Source: Sanderia malayensis (taxonomy: Eukaryota; Cnidaria; Scyphozoa; Semaeostomeae; Pelagiidae). From it: DNA of 64,000 bases. The stretch spans positions 3,363,158 to 3,427,157 of the forward strand of contig RQOL01000024.1 in the NCBI GenBank assembly GCA_013076295.1, read 5' to 3'. The notes beneath the pieces were generated by a model. It did no database searches. It worked only from the letters and a program-made list of their open reading frames with translations, and had not been told where the DNA came from. Both the position numbers and the translations under genes were made by a program. This document shows, piece after piece, positions 25,001 through 37,572 of the stretch. The number at the start of each line of letters is the position of its first letter. The first letter of the stretch is position 1.

Positions 25001-28000
25001 AACTAACATGCATACTGAAAACGAGGATCTGCACATGCGATCGAGGCTACGATTTGAGCACAGTAAAAACATGCATAGGAGGGCAACGAAACTTCGAACT
25101 TCAGCAGACTATTTCTGCTTCGAACAATACAAGAAACAATGGCGCAATGTACATAAACAATAAACAGGAGGAAAATTAAAAGGCTCTCATAGGCGGGTAT
25201 TAACTGTATTCACATTAAGCACAGTGTCTACAGTGAAGAAAACGCGTATGGAGACGCAGATGAATAATATAGAGCAACTAGTGACCTTCTAACACAAATA
25301 CGAGGATAGAAATAGTATACCGTAATGCTTCGATTAAACGCCCCCTTCTTTTAAACGCCCCTCTATATTAAAATGTTTTCCAATAAACGCCCCCTTCTTT
25401 TAAACGCCCCCTCAAATAGAAGTCCCCCTAAAATATCAAAAAGTTTAATAAACGCCCCGGGCGTTTAATCGAATAGTTACGGTATAAAGAGTTTTATGAT
25501 TGTTTTGGTAACGTGTCGCATACTTGATCGAAAAGCTGCTTTCCAGTTGTGTTATGCTGAATGGCGAATTCCAACTCGGCGTCCATTGTGGTGACGCGAA
25601 CGTTAAGCTGCAAAGAAACCGAAATACGTTGCCGTTCGTTAGCAAACATAACATCAATTAACAATGTTCAATAAATCACAGCTAAAAGGCATCAAGAGCA
25701 TGCATTAAAAGACATATATCTGTGCGACGAATCGCCCCTCCTCCCACCAAGTAGTCGCCCCCCCCCTCCGACCATGATTCCAGGCACCAGACAGGCTTTT
25801 CCCTGATCCCTTCCAATAAGCCAGACACTCTTTGCCCATTGAGCTGTTTCACAGCGGAACTTATTAATTGTCTGAGGAACTCCAGGTTCATCAAAGTCCA
25901 TCAATTTGATAAAAAATCTGTGTTAGCCAAGAAAACCACAATGTTAAACTTTTTTGGCACATAACCTTTCATTATCATTGAGATTTTTATCAATTTTGAT
26001 GTATGATGATCTTTTCAACCTTTGCCACCCAAAAGGTTCGCTATTCCTGCATCAAAGTATCATTACGTTTAACAGTTTCGATATATTCCACGGCTTGGTA
26101 CAGAGTTAATTACAGACAAATACTCACTGCAACATACACCGTGCTCGAGGCTTACCGTAAACTTAACTTTTGATCTAAACAACCAATCCATTTGGAAGAT
26201 GAAAAAGCTTTATATGCAGCGAAACGACAATTTTCGAGTCTTCTTTTTTCGGTAATGAGCAGTTTGGGCACAGAAACATATGGCCTGCTTGGCAGACCAT
26301 GAGCAGTTTGTAAATATTTCGTATTTTTGGAGAAACAAGGTAACAGTGTCAGATGAAATTGATTGATAAGCTAGCCAATCTTAACTCACAAACCAAAATT
26401 CTCATTAAATATTCTTCTGTTAACAATAATTACAATAAGAATCAAGCAATGTTTACAAGTGCCTGCAGAATGACATCAAACTTTCCACAGTTCAAAAGCA
26501 AACAAGTTTCAATCCTTGGCTTTAATTTTTATCAACATAATTAGCAATCTATTCCTAAGGAAGTCCTGTGTATAATGTGGTGAATAAAAATGTGACATGC
26601 ATAGAATAAAGACTCCTGCACTTATCGCATAAAAAGATTACAACAAATATAACTGAGTAGATCAACACAGCTTCGAATATGGACTCTTTTGAAAATAAAC
26701 TTCAGCACAAAATTGTCTGACAGCATTAGTAGCAGATGTTTCTGGAGATTTAATTGATAAACCAGAACAGGTGAACACTGCTTATAATCAAATTCACAAT
26801 ATTCATCATACCTATCATATTCATCAACTTGGACAGATTCATGGTGCCATTTTCCATTTAATAATGAATGCATGAAAAAGCATCCAAGTGCTTGGTTGCA
26901 ACATGGAATAATTTGTAGGCAGGATCTGGGTTTATTTGCTGATGAAAATGCTTGTTTTGCTGGCAGCACCAGGTAAAAGATCACAGCAAGAGTTTTCCAA
27001 AACGAGAACTCCAAAATACTAATTTACATATGGACAGTTTGGTTTCTCAAGAAGCAATAATTAATGAAAAGTGCAGAAATCAAGTAAAAGCAATTTGGGC
27101 ATTTCTTAGTTTTCTTGATCTACTTAAATAAAACAACTTGTACTTAAAGCTTTAAAACTTCAAAATGTCCCAAAATGAAATGCCAGATGAAACTTTCCGT
27201 TTAAAATAACCCGTGGGCGGGCAAGCAGCAGGAAATAAATTTGTAAATTGCTAATAGGTTGGTGATAAAAATTCTGTCCTTCAGCAACAAATTGGCTTTT
27301 AAAAAACCAAAACTGCTGCAATGACCCATGGAGCTTCTTTAGCTTAAAACAGTATTATTTAAATAGACTATTATGGTCTTGCTGCAAAATTAGATGCAAA
27401 CAAATACCATTAGCACAATGCATGTTTGACCAGAATTCAAAGTGAATGAAAGCACACTCTAATTGAATGAATTTTCTGCTTCTAGCAGGTGCCCGAGAAG
27501 AGAAGAAGGTATGTTTTTGCCCCAGCACAAGAAGAACAGTTTTGGGGAAGCAAACATGTGTACATACAACATTGGTGTTGTAAAAACTTCTGAATTTCCT
27601 TAGAGGAAGCTTCCATGTTTCATTAAAAATCATTGAATACCCAAAATTAGTTATTACTGACTGGGCAGAAGGTAAATTGTTTCCGGGTAACCGCTTTCGA
27701 GTTGCTGGTTTGTAAAGTGAAGTTTTCAGTCAAAGCATATTGATCAACTTTAGCCACAACAAAGGAAAATGTAAAGAGTTTAAGAAACACTATCGTCAAC
27801 ATTATTGTAGTAACATCAAAAGATAAGATGTGACGTCCGTAATAATAATAATAACCTCTAATAATACTTAATATTTCTTCACCACTGAGAAACGCCTGAA
27901 AACATTTTTTGCTCACTTAAAAGGGCCTAGACGGCAATTTGACACACTTGTCTACAAACATATAAGCCATGGAAAATTACGAAATACAGAGTGAACTATT

Positions 28001-28088
28001 GCGAAATAACATCAGAAAATTATCATTCTGAGATCAATCTATAAATTAAATACAGATTAAACATATTGAAACTTACAGCTTTCGGCAT
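19090..28088 (-). CDS. Ezrin/radixin/moesin (ERM) protein with alanine-rich linker
   Basis: Fourteen coding exons give 657 aa (human moesin 577): 28077-28088, 25524-25607, 24852-24947, 24504-24608, 24168-24257, 23638-23717, 22906-22989, 22313-22459, 21662-21922, 21244-21353, 20556-20716, 20004-20096, 19430-19915, 19090-19254. All are GT-AG and all phases close. ERM proteins tie cortical actin to membrane proteins. The FERM domain is very well kept ([63 protein letters not shown]). A charged coiled coil follows, then an A/E/Q-rich block (about 457-553), an acidic stretch, and the C-terminal actin-binding tail [20 protein letters not shown] with the regulatory threonine at 638. The tail and FERM features exclude merlin. 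The first exon carries only MPKA. The extra length is almost all in the alanine-rich exon. Confidence 0.95.
20365..20500. mobile_element. Hairpin MITE, family B copy (ERM intron)
   Basis: It begins acagtaaacacccgcatata and ends with ttcactggttcttata, with caataggctattg-type inner inverted motifs. The right end is less complete than in the 7602 copy. Confidence 0.55.
20774..20960. repeat. Degenerate family C element / gtataagagccccc array
   Basis: Begins cagtatttcctcgattac and continues with about six copies of gtataagagccccc in an ERM intron, then ataataagcgcccc. No clear right terminus. Confidence 0.5.
21425..21592. repeat. Tandem repeat of about 60 bp, three copies (ERM intron)
   Basis: Units contain agcttagctgaaatg, ctgcacaagttgcagcg and aacaacagccc, each diverged by several bases, between the ERM exons 21244-21353 and 21662-21922. 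Confidence 0.75.
22017..22175. repeat. Tandem duplication of about 110 bp (ERM intron)
   Basis: The string gaacaatatgtgggctcca or its near copy, followed by caaagacctt and tatggtatcgaactcaaga, occurs twice. Confidence 0.75.
22580..22835. repeat. Tandem duplication of about 160 bp (ERM intron)
   Basis: Two diverged copies contain catatctgagaga, ttagcttgcacgtttg, caggcagcaattctaagagc or near copy, and caccgtggcatcA. Confidence 0.75.
23745..24090. repeat. GAAGTAAA microsatellite with an internal duplicated block
   Basis: About 340 bp of gaagtaaag/gaagtgaag units in the ERM intron 23718-24167. A non-repeat block containing gagcaataggcagag occurs twice (about 23930 and 24065), showing that the array grew by segmental duplication. 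The long minus-strand open frames here are repeat artefacts. Confidence 0.85.
25318..25484. mobile_element. Short family C element (ERM intron)
   Basis: The left end is taccgtaatgcttcgattaa, then acgcccc; the right end is gggcgtttaatcgaatag, then ttacggta. The arms are inverted copies with a few mismatches. Confidence 0.65.
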
Positions 28089-28780
28089 ATTGATGGATTT
28101 TTCAGCTCAAACTATCGAATCTAATTTAGGCCAATAGTTTATCCTTCCGCTTCGTGATAATTAGGAACACCACGAGCTGTGAAATAAATACAAAATAATG
28201 AGATAATTGTATAAAATAATAAAGGCTCGATCTCACTGAATTCCCATATAACGGATACTTTCAGTTGAAGCTAGCAACTATTTGTATAAATGTCTCCAAG
28301 GTACAAATATAAAGAATTGTGATATAATGAGTCATAATGAAAATATCACTCGCATCATGACCATTCAGCATTGACTCACGTTTAAAACCAATGAATAAAT
28401 AAATGAAAAAGTTTCAATTAATCTTTACAATATATTCTTTCTATGTAAGAATATGCGTAGACTCAGTATACAATAAAACTTACCTTATTTTGGCGACGAA
28501 AGAAGAGCAAGAAAGATGGAAAGCTTCACTAAACCACGTTGATGATAGATCCACCCCTTTTGCTGTGAGCGTCTGTCCAGTGTCCAAGTCCTCTCGGCCG
28601 CGTATCGTGATAAAACGTCCGGCACACTTCCGTAATGGTCACATTCTGAAAACAATAGGGGGCTCTGGGGGGGGACAGGGAGGAGGGGTCTACCGAAGAA
28701 CTTTGTGTTACAAAATGATAAATTCACCCGTGAAAGGCAGAAAGGAAACTCGGAAAGGAAGCGTAGAGGCTTAGAACACA
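28089..28780 (-). promoter_or_regulatory. Probable 5' untranslated exons and promoter of the ERM gene
   Basis: A minus-strand acceptor (ATTTCACAG) at 28181 precedes the start-codon exon. A strong donor (AATAAG|GTAAGT) at 28484 ends an upstream stretch. The simplest reading is a non-coding first exon from about 28,700 to 28,484 spliced to 28,180. Start site not visible; inference. Confidence 0.4.
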
Positions 28781-29230
28781 TCAGAGAAACATGACATCAA
28801 TACTATTTTTCATTTAATCCCTTGTTGTACACCTGCTACTAGCGGCTGGAGAAATAAGGATAGCTGCCCACCGCAGCCTAAACAAAAACTCAATTTGCAT
28901 TCGCAATAGCAGATATTTGTTTTTGAATTATGTATTTCTGATTATATACGATTAATAATAAATAATTAAGCCAAATAATCGACTCTACAAATGCCTGCTA
29001 TATTTGAGCAAGGCAGTTTCATTCCGAAAGGGGTCTGGGCTGCAGCAAGCTTCACTTCGACCAAAAACTTCGTCATCGAAATAAAGCCTTTTCCATCAAG
29101 TTGAATAAATATCAATTAAAAAGGCTTGCTTAAGATTGAAGAAGCATCTATCGCATTGTTCTAAGACTACTGTATTGTTGCATTATTTTTTAACATTAAA
29201 ATAAAAGAAACGCCACGTTTGTCAACAGTT
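28781..29230. other. Intergenic interval, ERM 5' / TMEM181 3'
   Basis: AT-rich; no exon, RNA gene or clear repeat seen. Confidence 0.4.
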
Positions 29231-32200
29231 CTAAAACGTGTCTTCATCTTCATATTTCTCATCCTTCGGAACACTTCTCCTTTTTGCTTTGTCTGATTGT
29301 CTGCATAAACAAAAAAGCAAATAATATTAAGCAAATAAACGAATATTATTATACAAATAATAACCCAAATATTCCTGGTTTTAAGAACACAGTTGTCCCT
29401 TCTTTCATTGTCAATAAACACATCTGATGTCCGAATCTCTAAGATATCCCAGAAGTTATTTTATTTTGTCCTAGTCTGGTTCTTGTGCCCATAAATTCAT
29501 GTACTCCTTGCCCCCAAAAGTATCTGTTCCTCATGCCTCCAAATTGATCCATTACTTATCCCAAAAAGTATCTAATCTTGTGCAGATATCCACTCCATGT
29601 GCCTAAAAGTACCTGGTCATTCATTGATTGTTATTGACTTATAGATTGAGCACGTGGCAATAAATGATTCAAACATGCACTCACCCGTAAATGAGTTCTT
29701 CATCAGAATCGTACAGCATGGTAAACGATGTGCTGTCTCTGTTCAATGCATCTGAAAGAGAGGTTACAAAATCATCAACGAGAATGAGGGCACCCGAAAC
29801 AGGAAAATTAAACAAAACACGATAAAGAAAAGACAACACGCAGACGCTATCAAGAAAACTATAAACAACCATCTATCCAGGTGGATCGTAACATGTGACG
29901 TACAGGCCCAAGAATAACAGGTCTATCAGATTAGGAAACGTTAATACAGTCAACTCTGTCTAATTCGAACAGCCTGGGGAAGCGTGAAAATGTTCGAATT
30001 ACAAAAAGTTCGATTTACAGAGGTTTGTTATATACTGTACAGTCAAATCTGCATACAGTTAAATCTGCATAGTTCGAACTCGTGTAATTCGGACTCTATT
30101 TAATTCGAACGAAATTCTCCGTCCCTTCAAGGATCACTAATGAACCAACTCTTATAAAACAAGCCACTATAACTCAAACGTTTTGTAATTCGAACATTTT
30201 CACGCTTCCCCAGGGTGTTCGAATTAGACAGAGTTGACCACGCTCCCCCCAGGGTGTTCAAATTATACAGAGTTGACAGTAAATGAATGAAGCTCATGCA
30301 GTCATCGTTAACTGTGTTACAATTCCAAATAAAGTATCATCGTCACCTCTAACAGCACTCTTCGATGGTGAATAGACAAAAGCCATTGTGTACAGGTAGA
30401 AATTGAACAGGCCATAAAAACAAAGAAATTCCGCAGGTGAACAAGGCAGTCAAGGTCAATGGATCCAAACATAGGACAAGTCACGACTTGCATTCAAATA
30501 TCATACATTCGTCACTAGACGGTTTTTTTTATTAGAAACTTAGAGTACTTAGTATTAATAGTTTCTTAATTTAGCATAACAATTTTGGCGTTTTAGTACT
30601 AAAAATCCCTATCTTTAGTACTAAAAGTCTTTAGTACTAAAAATCTCTATTTTTGTTTTATTATTTTCGGCATCTAAAACTACCTTATTGTTTTGAAGTT
30701 GAGTATTCTGGATGAATATAATATACCCAGATGGTCATGAAAACAACTCGTGAAAATAAAAATTGAACACTTCAATCTTTTCCAAACAAAAATTAACAAA
30801 ATACACTGAAACAACACAGTGCAAAAACTAAAGTTTCCTAATTGTCCTTGAACCTAGTAATAAAGCTTCTTAAATATTTCTCCATCCAAGTTTTAGCTTC
30901 TTGTAAACAAGTTTCTCATAAAAAAAAACGTGTACTAAAAATTTGTCACATATTCGTGTCTCAAATCGAATATGTTGTGGATTCCTTGTGGATCCCTGAA
31001 GAGAATAAATACCCAACCCATCTTTTGTTCGTGAGACAATGCACGAAAGTCTTCAATGAGAATTTCAAGTGGTTGAAAGTGACATGCAAATGACATCCCA
31101 TGATTCCCAGGTCCCTTCCCTAATCCCCAGCATGCTTTGCTATTTGCTTACGCCACATAACGTGAAAAGAAAGGATATAGTTCTTGTACTGTGTAGTGAT
31201 CTCAGCAACAAAGTTATCCTGCACGATGGCCGTGCCAAATCGCATTCCAATCGCAATCAAGCTGAAAGAGGAGGAAAATAAATTAAAACTTAAAACAACT
31301 GAGTTAATTTTGAAGATATACAAATATCCAGAATTCATATTTCAAATGTTTAAATTGTGCAAGGTTGCAACCAGTCTAATTTTGAAAGGGCTCGTTGGAA
31401 AACAGCTTTAACCAACTGTATTACCCCGGATAAATTAGTACAAAATAAGTGAAAAATGTTCCCCAAACTTTCCCTCAATTGAAAGTGCAATTACATCAAT
31501 TAAAAGGGCCACTAATGACAAATATTTCAAGGAGTTCAGTAGGATTTCAATGCTTGCTTTGTTTCACAATAAAACATGGCATTAATTTGCAGCTGACACA
31601 CTGTTTTGTTTGCACATGTCTGTCTGAGCAAATAGCTTTGGACAACGCAAAGAAGCAAAGAAAATTGTCCACATTAGAGACTATATAATTCACTCGCTGT
31701 ATAATAAAGTCAACTGAGGCGTGGCATTGTCTGTTTGAGCAAACTCGCAGATCAGAACTGCAAGCAATAATTTAAGGCTTTAGAACAATTATGTGCACAG
31801 TAAGAAGAAAGCTAAAAGCAGGGAAATATAATTTGATGTTTAAGGCCTTGTTTGTGTTGGTCCGTTCTGTTTTCTTTGGCCTGAATTATAAGATTATAAT
31901 TGACTGAAAGAAATTCTCTCCAGCAAAACCGCATTTTGTGATTTCGAAACAGCATTTATCAAATTTCGCCAGCCGCAACTTGCAGCCACAGTTTGCGTGC
32001 AATCAACTCAGTTGACATTGAATAAATAGGTGGGAGGGACAAGTGGTATGCGTTATAGCTGATTACGCTGTGCCGACGAGCAACTAGGATACGTTGGCAA
32101 TTGTAATTGCAGCTATGTGGCCTATTGAAGCTGTGAAGTGCGGTCATGAACAATGGCCATTGACTCGAAGAAGTACAACTATAATAGCTGAGACAGCTAT

Positions 32201-35200
32201 TGAAGAAGCATTTTTGCCTTCGTCAATTTTGTTCAAGCTTAAACTGCTTACTGATCACGGTCAGCCAGCGACACCCGGTTAAAAATGCCCTGCATTTTAT
32301 AAATCCTGAGGTGGTATTAGGACCGCACTGTGAAGCACTTTGAATGTGGGTATAATTATCATACGCATGCTTACTTCGGCACAATCCAAACAATCCAATT
32401 CATCACCAATTGAAAGCATTCCGCGTTTTACAGATAGCGCACAAACGTGACAATCTCCAAATAGTTTATGAAAACAATGTAAAGTTATTCACCTTATAGC
32501 AACAACGCTGACCATCAGACCGGTGAGGAACTTCACTCTGACATCTGAAAGAATAATTTCGGATAAATAAGATTAAAGTAGCAAGTTGTTTCAAATAATT
32601 GAAAGCGATAATAAAATATGGATTGGAATTTTGAAAAATTCAGGCCCCCCTTACCGAAGTATGGCATACTTCTCAGCTCGATATACGCTTTGATAAGTAA
32701 AACCAATAGGTACAGCATGTATATTCCACCAACAATGAAGAAGAAGATTTTTAAACCCTGAATGCAAAAAAATTTCAATAAGGCAATGAAAACGACAATA
32801 CACGAGGTATTTGGCATAAAAGAAGCTACGAACAATTTGATACAAGATTCAACAATCACTCCTGATCCAAAAATCTTCCACATGTCCTTAATAATAGTCT
32901 GCAAATTCCTAAGTGGTATGCGAAAAGTTATCAACACATCTTGTTGCAACAATGAAACGTTGTAGCTACACGCCTCGTTATATCATGAGCATACAGTGCT
33001 TACCAGAAAATGTCCAATGTCGATTTTGTATTGATAGGACGGGTCTCTGTTTTCATTGTGTCTGAAATCAGAAGATGTTCAGTTGGGTGGTTAATGTTTT
33101 GTGGAGATTACACAGTCAGGGTGAAACGCCGGTATGTAAGAAACAATGGATTATTGTAAAATGTCTACTAAAAACAATAGAAAAGCAATAGCTTATTGTA
33201 TTTGAGCAGCAGAGAGAAGGACTTACTGTTGCCAGCCTAATAACACACAGCCGCATATCCACATGAGTCCAACGATGAAAATCTTTGGCAAGTAAAATGA
33301 TATGAATCTCCTTTCGCTCTGGAAATATAAGATAAAGAAGCGTTAATGCTAGACATCGTGAGGAGAAAAGAGAAAGAAAAAAATAAATTAGAAAAATGAA
33401 GAAGAAGAGAGAGGAAGACGAAGAAGAAGAAGAAGAGAGAGGCAGAAGAAGAAGAAGAAGAGAGAGGCAGAAGAAGAAGAAGAAGAGAGAGGCAGAAGAA
33501 GAAGAAGAAGAGAGAGGCAGAAGAAGAAGAAGAAGAAGAAGAAGTAGGAGAGAGGAAGATGAAGAAGAAAGCAGACGAAAAAGAACGGCGAAGAGAAGAG
33601 CGGTGCAGATTGAAGAAGATGAGAATAGAAAAGTAATAACCACATAAATAAATAGAAAAGGAATAAATACATATACAAGAGGATTGAATAATAAACCAAT
33701 TAAAAAAGGAAAATGGGAAGAACAGCTTAGAGAAAAGCATTAAAGAAATAAGCAAAGAAAAGATAATAAAGATATAAATAACAAAAAAATAAAATAGAGC
33801 CTGGGAAAGTTGTGGAGCCTAGCTAACCTGTCTAATACCATGAAATGCACAGAGCCAGAACATAAGTAGAGCAGCCATGAACGACACTTGAAAGACGCTG
33901 TCAATTGCCATTGGAACCCAGCTATGCACCAGAAAGTTAATCGGAAACAGGGGATCTACGGATGGAAACAATTAAACAAATTAATAAAACAACGGATTTA
34001 GATACGATTGAGTTAGTGGTATTGTGAACAGTATAACTACAGCATAAAGCATATGAATATGCTAAACGATACTACTAATGATTGCCTAAAACCCATATAT
34101 ATACAGCTGATATTTCTGCCAGAAATAATGGAAGAAATAATGGCCTATTGTTTTTTAACAGTTTCTTATGGGTGGGACTCTACTGTACAGAAAGCATAAT
34201 GTTAAAATTATAGAGAGGTTTGTTTTACAACGATTGGTGTTTTAGTCTTCCTTGAAGGGATGGAGAACTTCGTTTGAATTAGATAATTAGATAGAATTGG
34301 AAATACACAAGTTCGGTGGATGGAAACCTGACTGTACTGGGCTATGTCGTACCGTTGTAAAGCAGCAAGAGAGGCAGTAGTATAGACATCCATTTCTGTT
34401 CAATGGTCCATTCACGTAGAGAAAATCGCCGGAGAGTGTGGGCATAAAGACACTGCAACAAAGAAGTACATTACAGTATGGTATAGCGCATTAGAACAGA
34501 GCCCAGTCAAGACTTGACAGCAAATGTTCATTATGTTCAACTGATGGTGGTGAAATAATGTCAGTTTAAAATTGCAAATGAATAGATAGGCAAAAGATTG
34601 AGAATGTTGCAAATGAATACATAGATGAAATGCAAGAGATTGAACTTACAGTAACTGTAAAAGAGAGAACCAAGAAGACGAAACGAAACCAAATTTCAAT
34701 TTGCGTGAATTCAGCATTGTAGTACTTGAACTGAAAAAGGAAGAAATAAATTCAATTTAACACCTGATAATGTAATTGTAACGAATTGAGCTATATACAT
34801 CAGACATAAATTGACTTCCTTGGAGTTGGTATCGGAGGATATAAACTCATTACATTGTACCCCTGTGCTTCGCTCGATTCTCATTTAGTTCTTTTTCTTG
34901 CTGGTCTGGTTGTGAAGCAAATAAATGGCCAAAAGCACAGGGACGCAATGCAGTGAGACTAACAAGGATATTTTTGCGTTCAAAGTCTATTACAAGCCAT
35001 AAAACATAACAAGTAATAATTTGACTATGAGATTACTCACTGAGAAAAGAATATTTCTGAGATGAATAATTGATGGCAAAACAAGATTGTGAAAATTGAT
35101 TGTTATTTGATAGGATGGATGCACAATGTTGCTCATGTGTAGAATAACAAAATGATCACATCCCTAAAAAATAAAAATTTTTTAAAAAAATATTCCAAGA

Positions 35201-36576
35201 AAAAACGTCAAAACATTGGAAAAAACATTAACATAGCATTGGCTAAAAATGATAATGATTAAGCTGTTGTTTTTGTGCAAATAAAGAGAGCTAAAAAATG
35301 TGAGTAGGTAATGAATGATTAACCTTGGCGGTACATTTTAGTGTTCTTGTGCGATTGTGAAAAGCATGTGAAATGATCTTGTAGCTACTGTCTTTATTCC
35401 GACCCAAGATTTCCACAGAAACTTGGAAATCTTTCTGGAGAACAAAGCCTAAAAAATTGAGAAAGATGCTTCTTAATAAGTTGACAAGAGCCACTGGAAT
35501 AAAATTACAAAGAGAGAGGGGAAGAAAGCCAAGTTAAGAGAAGTACAAAGACTGAGAGCCAGTATAAGGGGTCTATAAGAAGAATTCAATGGAAATAAGT
35601 TGAATGGAGAGAGCAAACAAAAGTGAACTAAAAGAAGAAAAAGCCAACAAGTGGGAGCTAAAAGAAGAGAGATAACAGAAATGAATTGAAAGGAGAGAGA
35701 GCCAATATAAATGAATTGAAAGGAGAGAGAGCCAACAGAAATAAATTGAAAGGAGAGAGAGAGCCAACAGGTGAGAGCTAAAAGGAGAGAGATCCAACAG
35801 AAATGAATTGAAAGGAGAGAGAGCCAATAGAAATGAATTGAATGGAGAGAGCCAACAAAAGTGAACTAAAAGAAGAAAAAGCCAACAAGTGAGAGCTAAA
35901 AGGAGAGAGATAACAGAAATGAATTGAAAGGAGAGAGAGCCAATAGAAATGAATTGAAAGGAGAGAGAGCCAACAGAAATAAATTGAAAGGAGAGAGAGA
36001 GCCAACAGGTGAGGATTACAAGAAGAGCTGGCATCTGCAGAAGTGAATTAAAAGCCAACAGAGAGCTGGCAAAAAACAGGCTTCAAAATTTTGTAAATAC
36101 TTTTCTTTCTCAAACCGCTGATTTGCATCTGGCATAGTAACCAGAGTTGCTGGTTGAATACCGTAACCATAACAGATTCCATTTGAAATGGTCCAGTCTA
36201 GAAAAAAGACAAATTAGCTTACGATCAAAGCACTTCATGACTGCAGATCAATGATATGTCAGATTGGGTGATAGAGTTGTGTGATAGAGTTGCCTGTTGG
36301 TTCTACGGAGCTACAATAGTGGACATAAGTTCTGGGACACTTCTTTTGAAAACTTTGCACACATAGCTTAAATAACAAAAAAAGCAATAATGACTAAAAA
36401 TTGTTAGCATTGCTTACCAATAGATTAACTTTTGGATTGAGTTGTCTGGCAGTTGTGATGTTCTCACTGATGATGTGAGGACCAGCAAGCCCGATTATAA
36501 AAGTGATGGAGAAGCAAGTGAAAAAACCAGCAAAAACCAACACAAATTGCCGCTTCGTCAATGTATACAACCTCAT
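29231..36576 (-). CDS. TMEM181: TMEM181 (GPR178) seven-pass membrane protein
   Basis: Fifteen exons give about 475 aa: 36418-36576, 36101-36197, 35324-35448, 35041-35163, 34650-34730, 34353-34452, 33828-33955, 33227-33318, 33004-33061, 32655-32757, 32493-32544, 31179-31261, 30347-30436, 29685-29751, 29231-29300. All phases close. It has an N-terminal membrane anchor (RLYTLTKRQFVLVFAGFF), a lumenal beta-rich domain with HNRTRTLKC, then seven membrane helices (WTIEQKWMSILLPLLLLYN, FMAALLMFWLCAFHGIR, YLPKIFIVGLMW, FGTAIVQDNFVAE, FNFYLYTMAFVYSPSKSA) and a C-tail with DSDEELIYG, as in human TMEM181. The family is of unsettled function; human TMEM181 was reported as a host factor for a bacterial cytolethal distending toxin. 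The first exon is preceded by an acceptor, so a further 5' exon as in the long human isoform is likely but was not found. One intron is AT-AC. Confidence 0.93.
29945..30280. mobile_element. Inverted-repeat element, family D (cagtcaactctgtctaattc)
   Basis: Left end cagtcaactctgtctaattc plus gaacagcctgggg; right end has gggtgttcgaattagacaga then gttgac, followed by a second partial right end (caaattatacagagttgaca). Inner motifs gttcgaatta repeat in both orientations. A related copy is at 41395-41584, and fragments at 34255-34335. It lies in a TMEM181 intron. Confidence 0.65.
30437..31178 (-). other. U12-type AT-AC intron in TMEM181
   Basis: The intron starts ATATCCTTTC (31178 downward) and ends TTCAC at 30437, with CCTTGACT 12-19 bases upstream as branch site. 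No GT-AG pair joins these exons. The AT-AC join restores KNSAEFL, matching QNSAEFL in human TMEM181. The start fits the minor-spliceosome donor consensus ATATCCTT. Confidence 0.9.
30517..30934. mobile_element. MITE-like element, family A copy (inside the AT-AC intron)
   Basis: Ends are gacggttttttttattagaa on the left and ttctcataaaaaaaaacgtg on the right; the interior has repeated ttagtactaaaa palindromes. It sits inside the AT-AC intron of TMEM181. Confidence 0.55.
33396..33600. repeat. GAA-rich minisatellite (TMEM181 intron)
   Basis: Repeated gagagaggcagaagaagaag units on a purine-only strand, about 200 bp. Open frames on both strands (poly-Glu/Arg and poly-Ser/Leu) are artefacts of the repeat. 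Confidence 0.85.
35575..36055. repeat. Minisatellite of about 32-34 bp (TMEM181 intron)
   Basis: Around 14 units of the type gaattgaaaggagagagagc plus caacagaaat, with a longer variant containing gtgagagctaaaagga. The order of variants repeats, so there is a higher-order pattern of about 240-250 bp. It fills much of the intron 35449-36100. Confidence 0.85.
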
Positions 36577-37572
36577 TTGCACAGGTCTACAAAATTAAAT
36601 GGACAAAACAATGCAGAACACAAATGCTTATGTAGAGCATCAGCAAGGATACTAGACTCGAACAAGTTTCAGAAACAAAAAAGATTCAATTGGATTTGGA
36701 TTCATGGAGGTTTTTGCTTCCTCGTGAAATAATATTTGCAACATCATAGCAATCAAGAGGGGGTATTTCTGATATCTTTTTTGGATCACGCAATCTTAAA
36801 ATTTAATTTCTATGATGTTATTATATTGTTTCATATGATAATGAAAACCAAACTGGTTGAATAAAACCGTTTTCGTGCTTCTGAAACATGTTCGAGTTTA
36901 TTATGCCTACCTGGCTGAGTATGGTGAATAAAAGGGGGTCATAATAACAATAGGGGATCATAGGGGGTTGATTGATCATTTCTCCTCAAACCTATTATCA
37001 TCAATCAAGGATATGATATGATATATGGCAATAAAATATTTCATTGTGTAAATAACTTTAATCTATTTTTATCACATTGAACATCAAGTTGCAATGCATT
37101 TGGCTTACAACTATTTCATAGCTATGCATTCTGCATGCTATGAAGTAATTAAAATGGGGTTAAATAACTGCGCAAATAAAGGAACAGTTTTTCTTCCGGA
37201 AGTAAACTTTGTTATGCGAGAGAGGGGCGTTTTGATCACCATAAAAGTAAACTACAGTTTTCAAAGTAGCAACACTCTTAGATATATGGGTCCATTGGCA
37301 AATATGTAGCTTCATCGAAATACTTTTAATTAAAGTACGAAAACAAAACTTACGATTCCAGCTGCTTTAATTTTGGATGCGCCATCTTTCTTGAGCAAAC
37401 AAACAAAAGATCCTAATGCTGTTCTTTTGGCCTTGATTCCTTTACAACCAACCCTTCAAGGTCTCGAATTGTTCTTTGCACTATCCTATTACTCTCTATC
37501 AATATCTCCCAAAATAAATGATCAATTTTGCATTGTTCTCATCAGGCAAAATTACTTCTCAACAACAAAAGG

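Noticed and set aside
28403..28781. Open frames on both strands near 28,5xx
   Set aside because: Better explained as the non-coding first exon of the ERM gene; no family resemblance.
33116..33755. Ser/Leu/Phe-rich frames and an Arg/Glu-rich frame
   Set aside because: Artefacts of the GAA minisatellite in a TMEM181 intron.
35573..36058. Minus-strand frame of 161 codons with repeated FQFISVGSLS-like units
   Set aside because: Stop-free reading of the 32-34 bp minisatellite; no start context or splice logic.
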